A stretch of 64,000 nucleotides of DNA from Actinomadura sp. NBRC 104425 (GCF_030269545.1 NZ_BSTN01000006.1:140624-204623); one strand, 5' to 3'. Counted from the first letter of the stretch, positions 40,901 to 49,049 are shown. Notes: generated from the sequence alone by a model not told the origin. Numbers and translations: made by a program.

Positions 40901-41456
40901 TGAGAATGTCCTCGTGCAGCACGCCCTCGGGGAACTCCAGGCCCTGGGCGTCCCAGAACGAGCGGCGCCACAGCTTGTTGGTGACCAGCCGGTCCACGAG
41001 CAGTTCCTCGTGCCGGGTGACGTGCGTCCGCTGGACGGTGTGGCGGAACGCGCGGCGGTGCATCGGCGACTGGCGCACGCCGTCGGCGTCGAAGCGGCGC
41101 ACGTTTCCGGCGGCGAAGTCCGACCCGGACTCGGTCAGGCTCGCCAGCAGGTACTCCAGCGCGTACGGGGGGAGCATGTCGTCGCCGTCGACGAACCCCA
41201 GGAACTCGCCCCGCGCCGCGGCCAGCCCGGCGTTGCGCGCCGCCCCCAGCCCCTTGTTGTCCTGGGTGAGCAGGCGGAACCGGGAGTCGACGGCGGCGAA
41301 TTTGGCGGCGATGCGCCCGCCGTCGTCGGTCGACCCGTCGTCGACCACGACGACCTCCAGGTCGCGGTACGTCTGCGCGGCCAGCGACCGCAGGCAGGCG
41401 TCCAGGTACGGCGCGACGTTGTAGATGGGCACCACAAGGCTGATCGTCGGAGCCAA
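37965..41456 (-). CDS. Bifunctional GT2 glycosyltransferase-TagF CDP-glycerol glycerophosphotransferase
   Basis: A 1163-residue fusion. The N-terminal GT-A domain (about 1-230) has TISLVVPIYNVAPYL, the VVVVDDGSTDDGG motif and the metal-binding FVDGDDML. A middle region (about 380-740) of beta-rich character has no recognised catalytic motif. The C-terminal domain (about 780-1163) is TagF-like: LQTWHGATLKRIGFD, YPRNDLF, VVLYAPTWRDD, RRHPN and DVLVTDYSSVMFDFA. TagF-type enzymes polymerise glycerol phosphate for teichoic acid. The start is TTG 41456 with GGGAGAG five bases upstream. The product should act at the inner membrane face in making a wall polymer. It is transcribed alone. Confidence 0.9.
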   Translation of the reverse strand: MAPTISLVVPIYNVAPYLDACLRSLAAQTYRDLEVVVVDDGSTDDGGRIAAKFAAVDSRFRLLTQDNKGLGAARNAGLAAARGEFLGFVDGDDMLPPYALEYLLASLTESGSDFAAGNVRRFDADGVRQSPMHRRAFRHTVQRTHVTRHEELLVDRLVTNKLWRRSFWDAQGLEFPEGVLHEDILIAVSAHYLAGAVDVLEGPVYLWRIRPGEDRSITQKRTEGDALEHRVQAVRAVGRFLLDRGLPEQKRRWDRVVLADDLRLFLQVLDEGGDAYRQRFLDLAGAYLRDCDPEIVGGLRAFERLKWHLVERRMLPELLEVLTFEKSREMAEAGVVRRGVRFYGDYPFLNDPRVGVPDHVYRLDEELRVRQKVESVSWNGDRLVIEGRARLRWLPPRKRWQQQLLAWLVSQDTGQRLPLRLTTIDRAGDDDGSDWSGYRITVDPAKVLDKGGSWRVELWMHNRGIFRREELGTPSAAARWLEPHRVGGVWVRPEWVKGGKLVLRTGDDAVIASDMRLADGVLELTCEAPTALLWGSHLLATRWPGCAPRRYPLTRHRDGTGFTARLPMRDFAAPVASPPGFPAGSPEAMAFGDTTQWSVELVGSDGTRTPVILPEVSRLLRHDTAGDREIAAVRSKTGHLEIHERAVRPVMDVLEWEADGPLRIAGDLPARSELPTALVLRAGGRVEERVFPLTHDAGRFEAEFDPWRVESLAGTLPLPKGRYQLYVRLDHDGGTRDAPVQVGNGLRSLLPMTRTRDGRDLHLDASRELTPVLRVDGDLPPEERSRKGQRLLTERVYPELCEQPIRQQVFFESYYGRQYSCSPRAILEELRRRECDLEFLWSVRDGQVELPEGVTPVRRGGRDYVEALARSAYIVTNSHVPTWFRRRPGQKVLQTWHGATLKRIGFDIERVRFATRDYHERLALEVEQWDYLVSPSPWCTPILRRAFRYEGEVLETGYPRNDLFHADGREEIAAAVRRRIGVPEGRKVVLYAPTWRDDRYYSRGRYKLELKLDLHRMHEELGDEYVVLVRRHPNIVDRVPEVGRDFVFDVSVYPEMQELLLITDVLVTDYSSVMFDFAITGRPMLFFTYDLESYRDELRGFYFDFEADAPGPLLRTGEEVIAALRDLDRVVAEHADAYRSFADRHCPLDDGKATARVVDRVFG

Positions 41457-41722
41457 TTGCGCTCTCCCGTGCTGTACGGAGAATGACCGGGCGTGTCGAG
41501 GACTCGGACGGCGACCGGCTGAACCCGTCCCGGCAAAGCCGAGGGCGCGCACGTCGCCATGCCAACCAGCATGAACGCGCCGAGTAGCCGATAACGCCGG
41601 TATCGCGATGCCCGAACCGTCGCCTGACACAGACTTGACCCGCCCCAAACCCAACCCGCCGAGCCGCGCCCACAACACCGCCTCGCAGCCGGGCAGGGCC
41701 GAGCAGCCCCGCCGGGTTGGCG

Positions 41723-42724
41723 TCAGCCGGCAGCGCGGCTCGGTGTCGCCCGGCCGCGAAGTGTCTCGTCCGGGCCGTCGGGGTGGACGCGGACGGCCGT
41801 GCCCGCCTCAGTGACAGCGGTGCGCAGGGTACGGGCGAGCACCTCGAACTCGTCGCCGCGCGGGGACGTGGCGCGGTAGGCCAGCCCGATCCGCCGATAG
41901 GGGGCGGGCTCGGCGAACCGGTACAGGTTGAGGCCGGGCGCGCGGCGCGTCTCCACGGGCAGCGCCGTCTCGGGGACGAGCGTCACCCCCAGTCCGCCTG
42001 ACACCAGCTGCACCAGCGTGGCCAGGCTCGTCGCGTAGGTCGCGGCGGCGGCCCGTGCGCCGACCTCACGGCACACGTCGAGCGCCTGGTCACGCAGGCA
42101 GTGCCCCTCGTTCAGCAGGATCACGTCGAGATCCTTGAGCGCGTCGGTCGGCAGCGGGTCCTCGCCGGGCACCGGCCGGGACGCGGGCGCGACCAGCACG
42201 AAGTCCTCGTCGTAGAGCGGAAGCTCCACCAGGCCCTGGACGGGTGCGGGTAGCGCGAGCAGCACCACGTCCAGGCGTCCGGCCACCAGTTCGGCGACGA
42301 TGTGGTCGGTCTGCTCCTCGCGCACCGACAGTTCCAGCTCGGGGAACTCTTCGGACAGCCTGGGCAGCACCACGGGCAGCAGGTAGGGCGCGACGGTGGG
42401 GATCACGCCGACGCGCAGCGGCCCGACCAGGGGGCCTCGGACCGCGTGCACCTCCTCCACGAGCCGGTCGAGCTCGGCCAGCACCAGCTCGGCCCGGCGC
42501 GCCACCCGCTCGCCGGCCGGGGTCAGCAGCACCCGGCGCGTGGTGCGCTCCACAAGCCGTGTACGGAGAGTGTCCTCCAGCGCCGCCACGGCCCCGGAAA
42601 GCGCGGGCTGGCTCATCCGCAGAGCCGCCGCCGCATCCCGGAAGTGCAGGTGCTCGGCGAGCGCCAGAAACGCCCTGAGCTGGGCGATCGTCGGCCTGCT
42701 GATGGTGGTCTCCTGTGGGGTCAC
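41723..42724 (-). CDS. oxyR: LysR-family hydrogen peroxide sensor OxyR
   Basis: A 333-residue LysR regulator. The helix-turn-helix lies at about 13-70 (QLRAFLALAEHLHFRDAAAA, then MSQPALSGAVAALE). The redox pair is visible as Cys209 and Cys218 in NEGHCLRDQALDVC, the OxyR signature that forms a disulphide on contact with peroxide. GTG 42724 is the only in-frame start near the N-terminus. In related actinomycetes oxyR is directly divergent from ahpCD; here the two are divergent but 5 kb apart, and a candidate OxyR site remains upstream of ahpC. Confidence 0.92.
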   Translation of the reverse strand: MTPQETTISRPTIAQLRAFLALAEHLHFRDAAAALRMSQPALSGAVAALEDTLRTRLVERTTRRVLLTPAGERVARRAELVLAELDRLVEEVHAVRGPLVGPLRVGVIPTVAPYLLPVVLPRLSEEFPELELSVREEQTDHIVAELVAGRLDVVLLALPAPVQGLVELPLYDEDFVLVAPASRPVPGEDPLPTDALKDLDVILLNEGHCLRDQALDVCREVGARAAAATYATSLATLVQLVSGGLGVTLVPETALPVETRRAPGLNLYRFAEPAPYRRIGLAYRATSPRGDEFEVLARTLRTAVTEAGTAVRVHPDGPDETLRGRATPSRAAG

Positions 42725-42941
42725 GAGAGAGGGGACGGTATGAGCTTACCCGTCACCCTGCGTGACCTCTGTCACATTCGGGCCCTCAGGAAACAGCAGT
42801 ACCGCTGCCCGAAACCTGCGCCGAGTGAAAGCAATCAGTTATCACGGCAATAAGGAGCGGCGATCCTCACGGCAGAAAAGGACAGCCCGGACTCACGGAC
42901 GCCGTCACGATCGCCGGCAGTGCGGTCGAGCCGAAAGGACG

Positions 42942-43772
42942 TCAGCCGCCGTCCTTCGAGCCGGCGAGAGAGGCGAGGAGGGCGAGTTTGTCCGCGCTCT
43001 CGCTGCCCGCGTCGGCGTAGTAGAGCACAAGGAGGAGCCCCTCGACGGGGAGCTTGTCGCGATGCAGCCGCAGCTCGCCGACGATCGGGTGCACCACGGT
43101 CGTCGTGCCGCCTTCGAGCCTCCGCACGTCATGGCGCGACCACAGCTCCCGGAAGCGCCCGCTGGCCAGCGACAGCTCGCCGACGAGCTCCACGAAGCGG
43201 GGGTCGTCGGCATGGGCTCCGGCCTGCTCGCGGAACGCGGCGACGAGTTCGGCCGCCGAGGTGGCCCAGTCCTTCTGGAACGCCTGCTCCTCGGGGGCCA
43301 ACAGCAGCGAACGCAACCGGTTCTGCCCCGGCCGCAGCCGCGGCGAGAGCGCGGTCGCGAGCTCGTTGGCGGCCAGGACGTCGAAAGTGCGTCCCTCGAC
43401 GAACGCTGGCACGCCGACCGCGGCCAGCAGGTGGTGCAGCCGCGCGGGGACCCGTTCCGGCGGCGGGCGGCGCCTCCGCGTCCGCGTCGGGGGCGCGGCG
43501 AGATCGAACAGGTAGCCGCGCTCGGTCTCGTCGAGCCGCAGCACCCGCGCCAGCGCGTCGAGCACCTGGGGCGAGGGATGGGTGTCCCGGCCGCGTTCGA
43601 GGCGCAGGTAGTAATCGGCGCTGATGCCGGCCAGCATCGCGACCTCCTCGCGACGCAGGCCGGGCACACGGCGCCGTCCGCCTGCCGGGATGCCCGCCTG
43701 CTCCGGAGAAACCAGGGCCCGCCGCGCCTTCAGGTAGGCGCCGAGCCGGTTCCTCTGTGCTTCCTCGGGCAT
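42942..43772 (-). CDS. XRE-family regulator with MmyB-like ligand domain
   Basis: A 276-residue regulator. The N-terminal helix-turn-helix (about 8-80) contains VPGLRREEVAMLAGISADYYLRLERGRD, the hallmark of the common actinomycete family with a MmyB-like C-terminal domain (about 105-270, ending in LVLYYADAGSESADKLALLASLAG). That domain may bind a fatty acid or other small hydrophobic ligand. It lies 10 bases upstream of... rather, immediately downstream of the SDR gene on the same strand (gap 9 bases), and regulators of this type often control the neighbouring SDR gene. Confidence 0.9.
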   Translation of the reverse strand: MPEEAQRNRLGAYLKARRALVSPEQAGIPAGGRRRVPGLRREEVAMLAGISADYYLRLERGRDTHPSPQVLDALARVLRLDETERGYLFDLAAPPTRTRRRRPPPERVPARLHHLLAAVGVPAFVEGRTFDVLAANELATALSPRLRPGQNRLRSLLLAPEEQAFQKDWATSAAELVAAFREQAGAHADDPRFVELVGELSLASGRFRELWSRHDVRRLEGGTTTVVHPIVGELRLHRDKLPVEGLLLVLYYADAGSESADKLALLASLAGSKDGG

Positions 43773-43781
43773 CTGGGCACC

Positions 43782-44543
43782 TCAGTCTCGAGTGCGGCCG
43801 GGCAGCGTGGCGAGGGCCTGCGAACGCTGCGCAACGAGCTCATCGTAGGTGCCGTCGCGCTCGGCCCATCGGTGCGTGAGAACGCGCTGCACGAGGATCT
43901 CGCGGGGCGTGGGGTCCTGCGCGAGCAGTTCCATGACCTCCGCCCCGTAGGCGTCCACGGGGAGCGCGTTCGGGTTGCCGCTCCCGATGCTCGTCGCGAC
44001 CGCCGGCGGCACCAGTTCGGCGACCTCGACGCCGGTGCCCGCGAGCTGTGCGCGCAGGGCCTCGCTGTAGGCGTGCACCGCCGCTTTCGACGCGCCGTAC
44101 GTCGGCATCAGCGGGAACGGGAGGAAGGCGATTCCGGAGCTGACCGTGATGATCGTGCCGGCGCCGCGGGCGAGCAGATGCGGAGTGAAGGCGTCGATGA
44201 CGCGGATGGTGCCGAGCAGATTGACGTCGATGATGTTCTGGGCGGTGGCGAAGTGCGCCGGGTCCCGCAAATCCTCCGGCGCCGTGGTCCCCGCCATCGT
44301 GACGACGGTGTCGAGTTCGGGATGCTCCTTCAACACGTCGTCGCGGGCTCGGGCCACCGAATCGGCGTCGGTGACGTCGATCTCGACCGCGCCGAGCCCC
44401 TCGGCGGCGAGCTGGGCCAGCACCTCGGTGTTACGGCCGCCGACGACCACGGTGCTGCCCGCCGCACGGAACCGGCGCGCCAGTTCCAGGCCGATCCCCG
44501 AACTCCCACCGACCATGAATACGGAACGCGTGGCGATGTCCAT
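43782..44543 (-). CDS. SDR-family oxidoreductase
   Basis: A 253-residue classical short-chain dehydrogenase with GGSSGIGLELARR at the cofactor site, the VVVGGRNTE strand (Arg favours NADP), the catalytic Ser in TVSSGIAFLPF and the YGASKAAVHAYSEAL motif. The substrate is unknown; such genes paired with MmyB-type XRE regulators are widespread. ATG 44543 has GGAGG immediately upstream but only one base away; ATG 44576 with AGAGGA seven bases upstream would add 11 residues and is a real alternative. Confidence 0.88.
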   Translation of the reverse strand: MDIATRSVFMVGGSSGIGLELARRFRAAGSTVVVGGRNTEVLAQLAAEGLGAVEIDVTDADSVARARDDVLKEHPELDTVVTMAGTTAPEDLRDPAHFATAQNIIDVNLLGTIRVIDAFTPHLLARGAGTIITVSSGIAFLPFPLMPTYGASKAAVHAYSEALRAQLAGTGVEVAELVPPAVATSIGSGNPNALPVDAYGAEVMELLAQDPTPREILVQRVLTHRWAERDGTYDELVAQRSQALATLPGRTRD

Positions 44544-44760
44544 GCCTCCGACGCTAGGACGACCGTGCGTCGCCATGGGAGGTCCTCTCAGGCCCCCGGC
44601 TCGCGGCTCCCTCCGGTGATCCGGCATCGGTCTTGAGACTTTTCCGGCCGCGTCCCCTTCTCCATCGCCCCCTCCGCTTCAGAGGGGCCCTCGCCGCCCT
44701 GCCCGGGTCAGGCCACCGCCGCCGTCGAGGTCCGGCGCCCGTGAGCTCGGCCGGGCCGTG

Positions 44761-45335
44761 TCATCGATCGGCGCGAAGCCCGGCGAGATGAATGCGGATG
44801 AAGCGGCGCCATGCGGCTTCGTCTCCGTCCGGCGAGGCCGCGACCACTCCTCGTATGGCGATGATGAGCGCTTTGATGTCCTCACCGGTCACGTCCGGCG
44901 CGAGGTAGCCGACGGCGAGTTCAGGGTGAGCCGCCGGATTCTGTCCGCCGTCGCGTCCACCTCGTCGCTGGAAACCCGATCGGCCAGTGCGGCCGCGTAA
45001 CGGCGCTTCTCCGCGTTGAAGGCGAACACGAAATCGAGGAACCGTTCGAGCCCGGCGCCGGGGTCCGAGTCCGCGAGCGCGGCCGCGGCGGCTTGGTCGA
45101 TCTCCTCGGTGAGAAGTCGCGCTATGGCGTCGAGGAAAGCGTCCTTGCTCGCGAACCGCCGGTAGATCGTGCCGACGCCCAGGGCGGCACGGGCCGCGAT
45201 GGACTCCATGCTCGCCTGCGGTCCCTGCTCGGCGAAGACCTCGCGGGCCGCGTTGATGACGATCGCGTCGTTGCGCAGCGCGTCCCGGCACGGAGGCGTA
45301 TCCGAGGAGTTCCGCCGTGGAGCCATCGCCGTCAA
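44761..45335 (-). pseudogene. TetR-family regulator broken by a frameshift
   Basis: The N-terminal half reads from ATG 45335 as a normal TetR DNA-binding domain (VINAAREVFAEQG, ALGVGTIYRRFASKDAF) and runs to RIRRL near 44930. It then leaves the homologous frame and stops at 44889. The expected ligand-domain end (APDVTGEDIKALIIAIRG to IHLAGLRADR, stop 44761) continues in another frame. One missing or extra base (or a small indel) near 44900-44950 explains this. As it stands the protein would be 148 residues without its dimerisation helices. A sequencing error is the alternative. It lies upstream of the SDR gene in the same direction. Confidence 0.78.
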
Positions 45336-45939
45336 TGCACTCAGATGAATCTACATTTATTTTCATATAGTGGACATGTATTCCGCTTTGTAGGGTTGGA
45401 CCGTCCATTGCGATCCCGGTTGTGAGCGCCGATCGGAGCTAGTGGACAGGAGACGGCGCCAAATGCCGGTGTCGGTTGGCGGCGAAGCCGAAGAGCAGCG
45501 GTGACCCGTGAACGGTTGGTGCCGCTGCGCCGCGAGCCTGGCCCCCCGAGACGCTCTCCAAGGGCGGGCCGGACCGGCACCTGGAGTCGCCGACACACCA
45601 CCGAGGACATCGGATTCACGTGACCAACGGCGTAGGGAACCCCTGACGCCCGCAAAGCTGCGGCAGCGCCGACACACCCCGCGGAACCGGCCCCGGAGCG
45701 GTGCTCCATCCCGCCGAGCCGCAAGTGGCCCACCGGCGCGAACACACGCCACCGTCGGCCTGATCCACGACGTTCATGGGCCCTGTCGATCGGTTGGGTC
45801 TGCGTTACCGGGGGCGCCGCGTCCATCAGCGCACCATGGTGTGGAACCTTTGACCTGCGCTGGGTGGACAAAACGCATCTTCTACCGCATACCGCGGTTT
45901 GCTCTGAGTAGCCAGATGAATGCGTATAGTGTCCCAGGC
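45336..45939. other. 604-base stretch without a supported gene
   Basis: The left 75 bases are AT-rich for this genome (TCTACATTTATTTTCATATAG) and probably hold the promoter of the TetR gene. The rest is GC-rich, with open frames that show no protein-like composition or homology I can recognise. The right end carries TATAGT at 45925-45930. Confidence 0.6.
45925..45930 (+). promoter_or_regulatory. TATAGT -10 box for the Rpn-type gene
   Basis: TATAGT ends 9 bases before ATG 45940, which would make the mRNA leaderless or nearly so. There is no Shine-Dalgarno sequence before this ATG. A good -35 at the right distance was not found. Confidence 0.4.
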
Positions 45940-46815
45940 ATGCCAAGTCAGGCCCACGACATACCGGCCGAGCTGTTCCGATGGTCCCCCCGGATCGCCG
46001 GACACCTCCTGACCGAAATGGGAATAAAGATCTCCGAGATCCACGACGCCTCGGAGGTCTCCGAATCATGCACCGACCACAAGACCAGCGAATACATGGC
46101 CGACGCCGCCGTCCTGCTCAAAACCCAGGACGGCCCCTGGGGCGTGGTCGTCGAGGTGCAGCGCAACGACAGACTCCACGACAAGCAGTACACCTGGCCG
46201 CTGTACCTGGCCACACTCCGCGCCCGCCACGAATGCCCCGCCACCCTCCTGGTGATCGCCCCCCAACCCGCGGTCGCCCGGGCATGCGCGGCCACCATCG
46301 AGACCGGCCACCCCGGATACGACCTCACCCCCCTGGTGCTGCGCCCCGAACACGTCCCGGTGATGACCGACCCCGACGCCATCGCCGCCGAACCGGCCAT
46401 GGGCGTGCTGTCGGCGATGTTCCACGCCGGCCCCGACGACACCCTGGACGCCATCGTCCACGCACACGACAAGATCGCGGAAAAGGACCGAGCGGTCGCC
46501 CGCCGTTACCATGACTGGGTGAGCGCGCTGATCCCCGAGGCGGTCCGCAAGTCGCTGGAGGAGAAGATGAAGACCGAGTCCCGCTGGTACAGCGAAACCG
46601 CCCAAGCCTGGATCGCCGAAGGCAAGGCCCAAGGAATCGCCGAGGGGGAAGCCGTAGGGGAAGCCAAGAGCGTGCTGCTGATCCTGGAGGCCCGCGGCAT
46701 CACGGTGACGGACGAGCAGCGGCAGCGGGTCCTCACATGCACGGACCTCCAGCAACTGGAGACATGGGTCCGCCGAGCCGCCACGATCTCCTCAGCCGAC
46801 GAACTGTTCAACTGA
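45940..46815 (+). CDS. Rpn-family (PD-(D/E)XK) recombination-promoting nuclease-like protein
   Basis: A 291-residue protein. The N-terminal nuclease-like domain contains the acidic ADAAVLLKT strand followed by VVVEVQRNDR, the D...ExQ core of PD-(D/E)XK Rpn/transposase_31 proteins, and HDKQYTWPLYLATLRAR. The C-terminal half has a helical region with the repeated unit EGKAQGIAEGEAVGEAKSV and ends EARGITVTDEQRQRVL, a tail common in actinomycete members. Such genes are mobile, often multicopy, and vary quickly at the 3' end. ATG 45940 fits a leaderless start. The 3' end is repeated twice downstream. Confidence 0.83.
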   Translation: MPSQAHDIPAELFRWSPRIAGHLLTEMGIKISEIHDASEVSESCTDHKTSEYMADAAVLLKTQDGPWGVVVEVQRNDRLHDKQYTWPLYLATLRARHECPATLLVIAPQPAVARACAATIETGHPGYDLTPLVLRPEHVPVMTDPDAIAAEPAMGVLSAMFHAGPDDTLDAIVHAHDKIAEKDRAVARRYHDWVSALIPEAVRKSLEEKMKTESRWYSETAQAWIAEGKAQGIAEGEAVGEAKSVLLILEARGITVTDEQRQRVLTCTDLQQLETWVRRAATISSADELFN

Positions 46816-46840
46816 CACGACAGACACAAACGTCCAACAC

Positions 46841-46864
46841 GGCCTGAGCCGCGAGGCTCAGGCC
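46841..46864 (+). terminator. Perfect 10-base-pair hairpin after the Rpn-type gene
   Basis: GGCCTGAGCC, loop GCGA, GGCTCAGGCC, 26 bases after the stop. The downstream copy at 47250-47273 has a paired change that keeps the stem. Confidence 0.75.
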
Positions 46865-46907
46865 GCTGGCGTCCCCGGCATGGGCGAGCAGGCGTCGTCG
46901 CGGTGCA

Positions 46908-47224
46908 GTCGACGACATGCTCAGACGTCCGGAAAGACCCTGAGGGAGAAGATGAGGACCGAGTCCCGCTGGTACAGCGAAACCGCCCGAGCCTGGATCG
47001 CCGAAGGCAAGGCCCAAGGAATCGCCGAAGGCAAGGCCCAAGGAATCGCCGAGGGGGAAGCCGTAGGGGAAGCCAAGAGCGTGCTGCTGATCCTGGAGGC
47101 CCGCGGCATCACGGTGACGGACGAGCAGCGGCAGCGGGTCCTCACATGCACGGACCTCCAGCAACTGGAGACATGGGTCCGCCGAGCCGCCACGATCTCC
47201 TCAGCCGACGAACTGTTCAACTGA
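46908..47224 (+). pseudogene. Second copy of the Rpn-type gene 3' end
   Basis: From about 46915 the sequence repeats the last 270 bases of the Rpn-type gene almost exactly, including the stop and the following hairpin. The block GKAQGIAE occurs twice here rather than once. An ORF from ATG 46880 would make a 114-residue protein whose first 20 residues are unrelated, but the nuclease domain is absent. It is best read as a duplicated gene end; expression is doubtful. Confidence 0.75.
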
Positions 47225-47249
47225 CACAACGAGCACGAACATCCAGCAC

Positions 47250-47273
47250 GGCCTGAGCTGCATAGCTCAGGCC
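47250..47273 (+). terminator. Second hairpin copy with compensatory change
   Basis: GGCCTGAGCT, loop GCAT, AGCTCAGGCC: again a perfect 10-base-pair stem. The innermost pair is T-A where the first copy has C-G, so both arms changed together. Confidence 0.75.
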
Positions 47274-47339
47274 GCTGGCGTGCCCGGAGCGGGCGAGCGG
47301 GTGGCGCAACGGCCGGCTCGGCAAGGAGCGCGAGGTGGC

Positions 47340-47410
47340 TGGGAACAGCCTCGGGGAGTAAATGAGGGCCGAGCGTCGCTGGTACAGCGAAGACGCCCGA
47401 GCCTGCCGCG
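47340..47410 (+). pseudogene. Third, short remnant of the Rpn-type gene 3' region
   Basis: Bases 47342-47405 match the start of the repeated segment (the part encoding xxESRWYSETARA) but contain an in-frame TAA just before the matching ATG and stop matching after about 60 bases. The remainder up to the ahpC promoter shows no further copy. Confidence 0.65.
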
Positions 47411-47626
47411 ACACGTAACCGTCTCAGGGAGGTCAATTCCGGGGTTTCGGGTGATGGTGGGTTATTGTCCGGCTTCACGTTATACGTCGGGATGGCCGGA
47501 TTGTTTCAGGTATGTTCTCCACTAAACTTCGCGTTACGGTTCGGTGGTGACACGGTGGCGGCCGCGTGTGATCTCGGTCATGCTTTCGCCAGGACAGTGT
47601 CGACCCCAAGCCACTGAAAGGTCCTT

Positions 47627-47663
47627 CTATCAGGGCTTCCGTCCATTGATAGGCGACTCTTAT
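47627..47663 (+). promoter_or_regulatory. Candidate OxyR binding site upstream of ahpC
   Basis: ATAG, seven bases, TTAT at 47649-47663 is one mismatch from the ATAG-N7-CTAT half of the OxyR consensus, and a further CTAT lies at 47627-47630. It is about 160 bases upstream of ahpC. Weak on its own, but in the right place. Confidence 0.4.
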
Positions 47664-47821
47664 CGCGGCAGCATGGCGGGCTGATTTCTCTTTCCCGGCG
47701 CCCCTGGGGCACGCTAAGTGACACGCGCCCCCGAGTGAGCACCAGCCTCGGCGGCGCGTTCACAGTACCCGCCCCGTCGTCTCACACGGGGCGCTGGACC
47801 CGCGCAACCAAAGGAGCATGC

Positions 47822-48376
47822 GTGCTTACTGTCGGTGACCAGTTCCCTGAGTACGAGCTGACCGCCTGCGTCTCGCTGGACCCTGAGAACGCCTTCGAGA
47901 CGATCAACCACAAGTCGTACGAGGGCAAGTGGCGCGTGGTGTTCTTCTGGCCGAAGGACTTCACCTTCGTCTGTCCGACCGAGATCGCCGAGTTCGGCCG
48001 GCTGAACGGGGAGTTCGCCGACCGCGACGCCCAGGTGCTGGGCGCCTCGGTGGACAACGAGTACGTCCACTTCGCCTGGCGCAAGGACCACCCGGACCTG
48101 CGCGAGCTGCCCTTCCCGATGATGTCGGACGTCAAGCGCGAGCTGTGCACCGCGCTCGGCATCCTCACCGACGAGGGCGTGGCGCAGCGCGCCACCTTCA
48201 TCGTCGACCCCAACAACGAGATCCAGTTCGCGATGGTCACCGCGGGCTCGGTCGGCCGCAACGTCAAGGAGGTCCTGCGGGTCCTCGACGCCCTGCAGTC
48301 CGACGAGCTGTGCCCCTGCAACTGGAACAAGGGCGAGGAGACCCTGGACGCCAAGAAGCTGATGGCGGGCGTCTGA
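47822..48376 (+). CDS. ahpC: Alkyl hydroperoxide reductase AhpC (peroxiredoxin)
   Basis: A 184-residue 2-Cys peroxiredoxin. The peroxidatic Cys51 lies in DFTFVCPTE and the C-terminal Cys164/Cys166 in DELCPCNW, the three-Cys arrangement of actinobacterial AhpC that is reduced by AhpD. GTG 47822 follows AAGGAG and gives the normal N-terminus LTVGDQFPEY; longer readings are spurious. It reduces organic and hydrogen peroxides in the cytoplasm. ahpD follows after 114 bases that contain a hairpin. Confidence 0.96.
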   Translation: MLTVGDQFPEYELTACVSLDPENAFETINHKSYEGKWRVVFFWPKDFTFVCPTEIAEFGRLNGEFADRDAQVLGASVDNEYVHFAWRKDHPDLRELPFPMMSDVKRELCTALGILTDEGVAQRATFIVDPNNEIQFAMVTAGSVGRNVKEVLRVLDALQSDELCPCNWNKGEETLDAKKLMAGV

Positions 48377-48432
48377 GCGCCTCCCCCGTCGGCCGGGGGG
48401 CGGCGTCCCCCCGCGTGAAGACACGCCACACC

Positions 48433-48468
48433 GGGCGGCCGGGACGCGGCACCGCGCCCCGGCCGCCC
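48433..48468 (+). terminator. Hairpin between ahpC and ahpD
   Basis: GGGCGGCCGGG at 48433-48443 pairs perfectly with 48458-48468. It may reduce read-through, so that ahpC is made in excess of ahpD, or protect the ahpC mRNA end. Confidence 0.5.
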
Positions 48469-48490
48469 GCTTGATCGAAAGGCACCCCTT

Positions 48491-49033
48491 GTGAGCATCG
48501 ACGCGCTGAAGAACGCTCTTCCTGCCTACGCCAAGGACACCAAGCTGAACCTGGGCTCGGTGACGTCCACCTCCCAGCTGACCGAGCAGCAGCTGTGGGG
48601 CACCGTGCTGGCCTGCGCCCTGGCCACCCGCAGCTCCCGGGTCATCACCGAGGTGGCCGAGGAGGCGGCCGACTACCTGTCGGCCGAGGCGTTCGAGGCG
48701 GCCAAGGGCGCCGCCTCGATCATGGCCATGAACAACGTCTACTACCGCGCCACCCACCTGATCGGCGACGAGACCTACGCCACGCTGCCCGCCAAGCTGC
48801 GGATGTCGATCATCGGCAAGCCGGGCGTGGAGAAGGCCGACTTCGAGCTGTGGTGCCTGGCCGTGTCGGCGATCAACGGCTGCGGCCGCTGCCTGGAGTC
48901 GCACGAGAAGGTGCTGCGCGAAAGCGGCCTGTCCCGCGAGCTGATCCAGGAGGCGCTGCGCATCGCCGCCGTGGTGAACGCGACCGCCGCCACCCTGGAC
49001 GCCGAGGCCGCCCTCTCCCCCGCCGCCGTCTGA
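48491..49033 (+). CDS. ahpD: Alkyl hydroperoxide reductase AhpD
   Basis: A 180-residue CMD-family protein. The catalytic set Glu119, Cys131, Cys134 and His138 can be read in [23 protein letters not shown], almost the same numbering as the mycobacterial enzyme. AhpD passes electrons to AhpC through its CxxC pair. The GTG start at 48491 follows GAAAGG. It is the second gene of the ahpCD unit and is closed by a strong shared terminator. Confidence 0.95.
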   Translation: MSIDALKNALPAYAKDTKLNLGSVTSTSQLTEQQLWGTVLACALATRSSRVITEVAEEAADYLSAEAFEAAKGAASIMAMNNVYYRATHLIGDETYATLPAKLRMSIIGKPGVEKADFELWCLAVSAINGCGRCLESHEKVLRESGLSRELIQEALRIAAVVNATAATLDAEAALSPAAV

Positions 49034-49049
49034 CACGGCGTCCGGCGAC

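Noticed and set aside
44880-44960. Programmed frameshift in the TetR gene
   Set aside because: I see no slippery heptamer followed by a stable structure at the frame change; a simple indel is more likely.
46620-47060. Short repeats in the Rpn-type gene as a CRISPR-like array
   Set aside because: The 24-base repeats are directly adjacent, in frame (GKAQGIAE) and few. There are no spacers and no cas genes.
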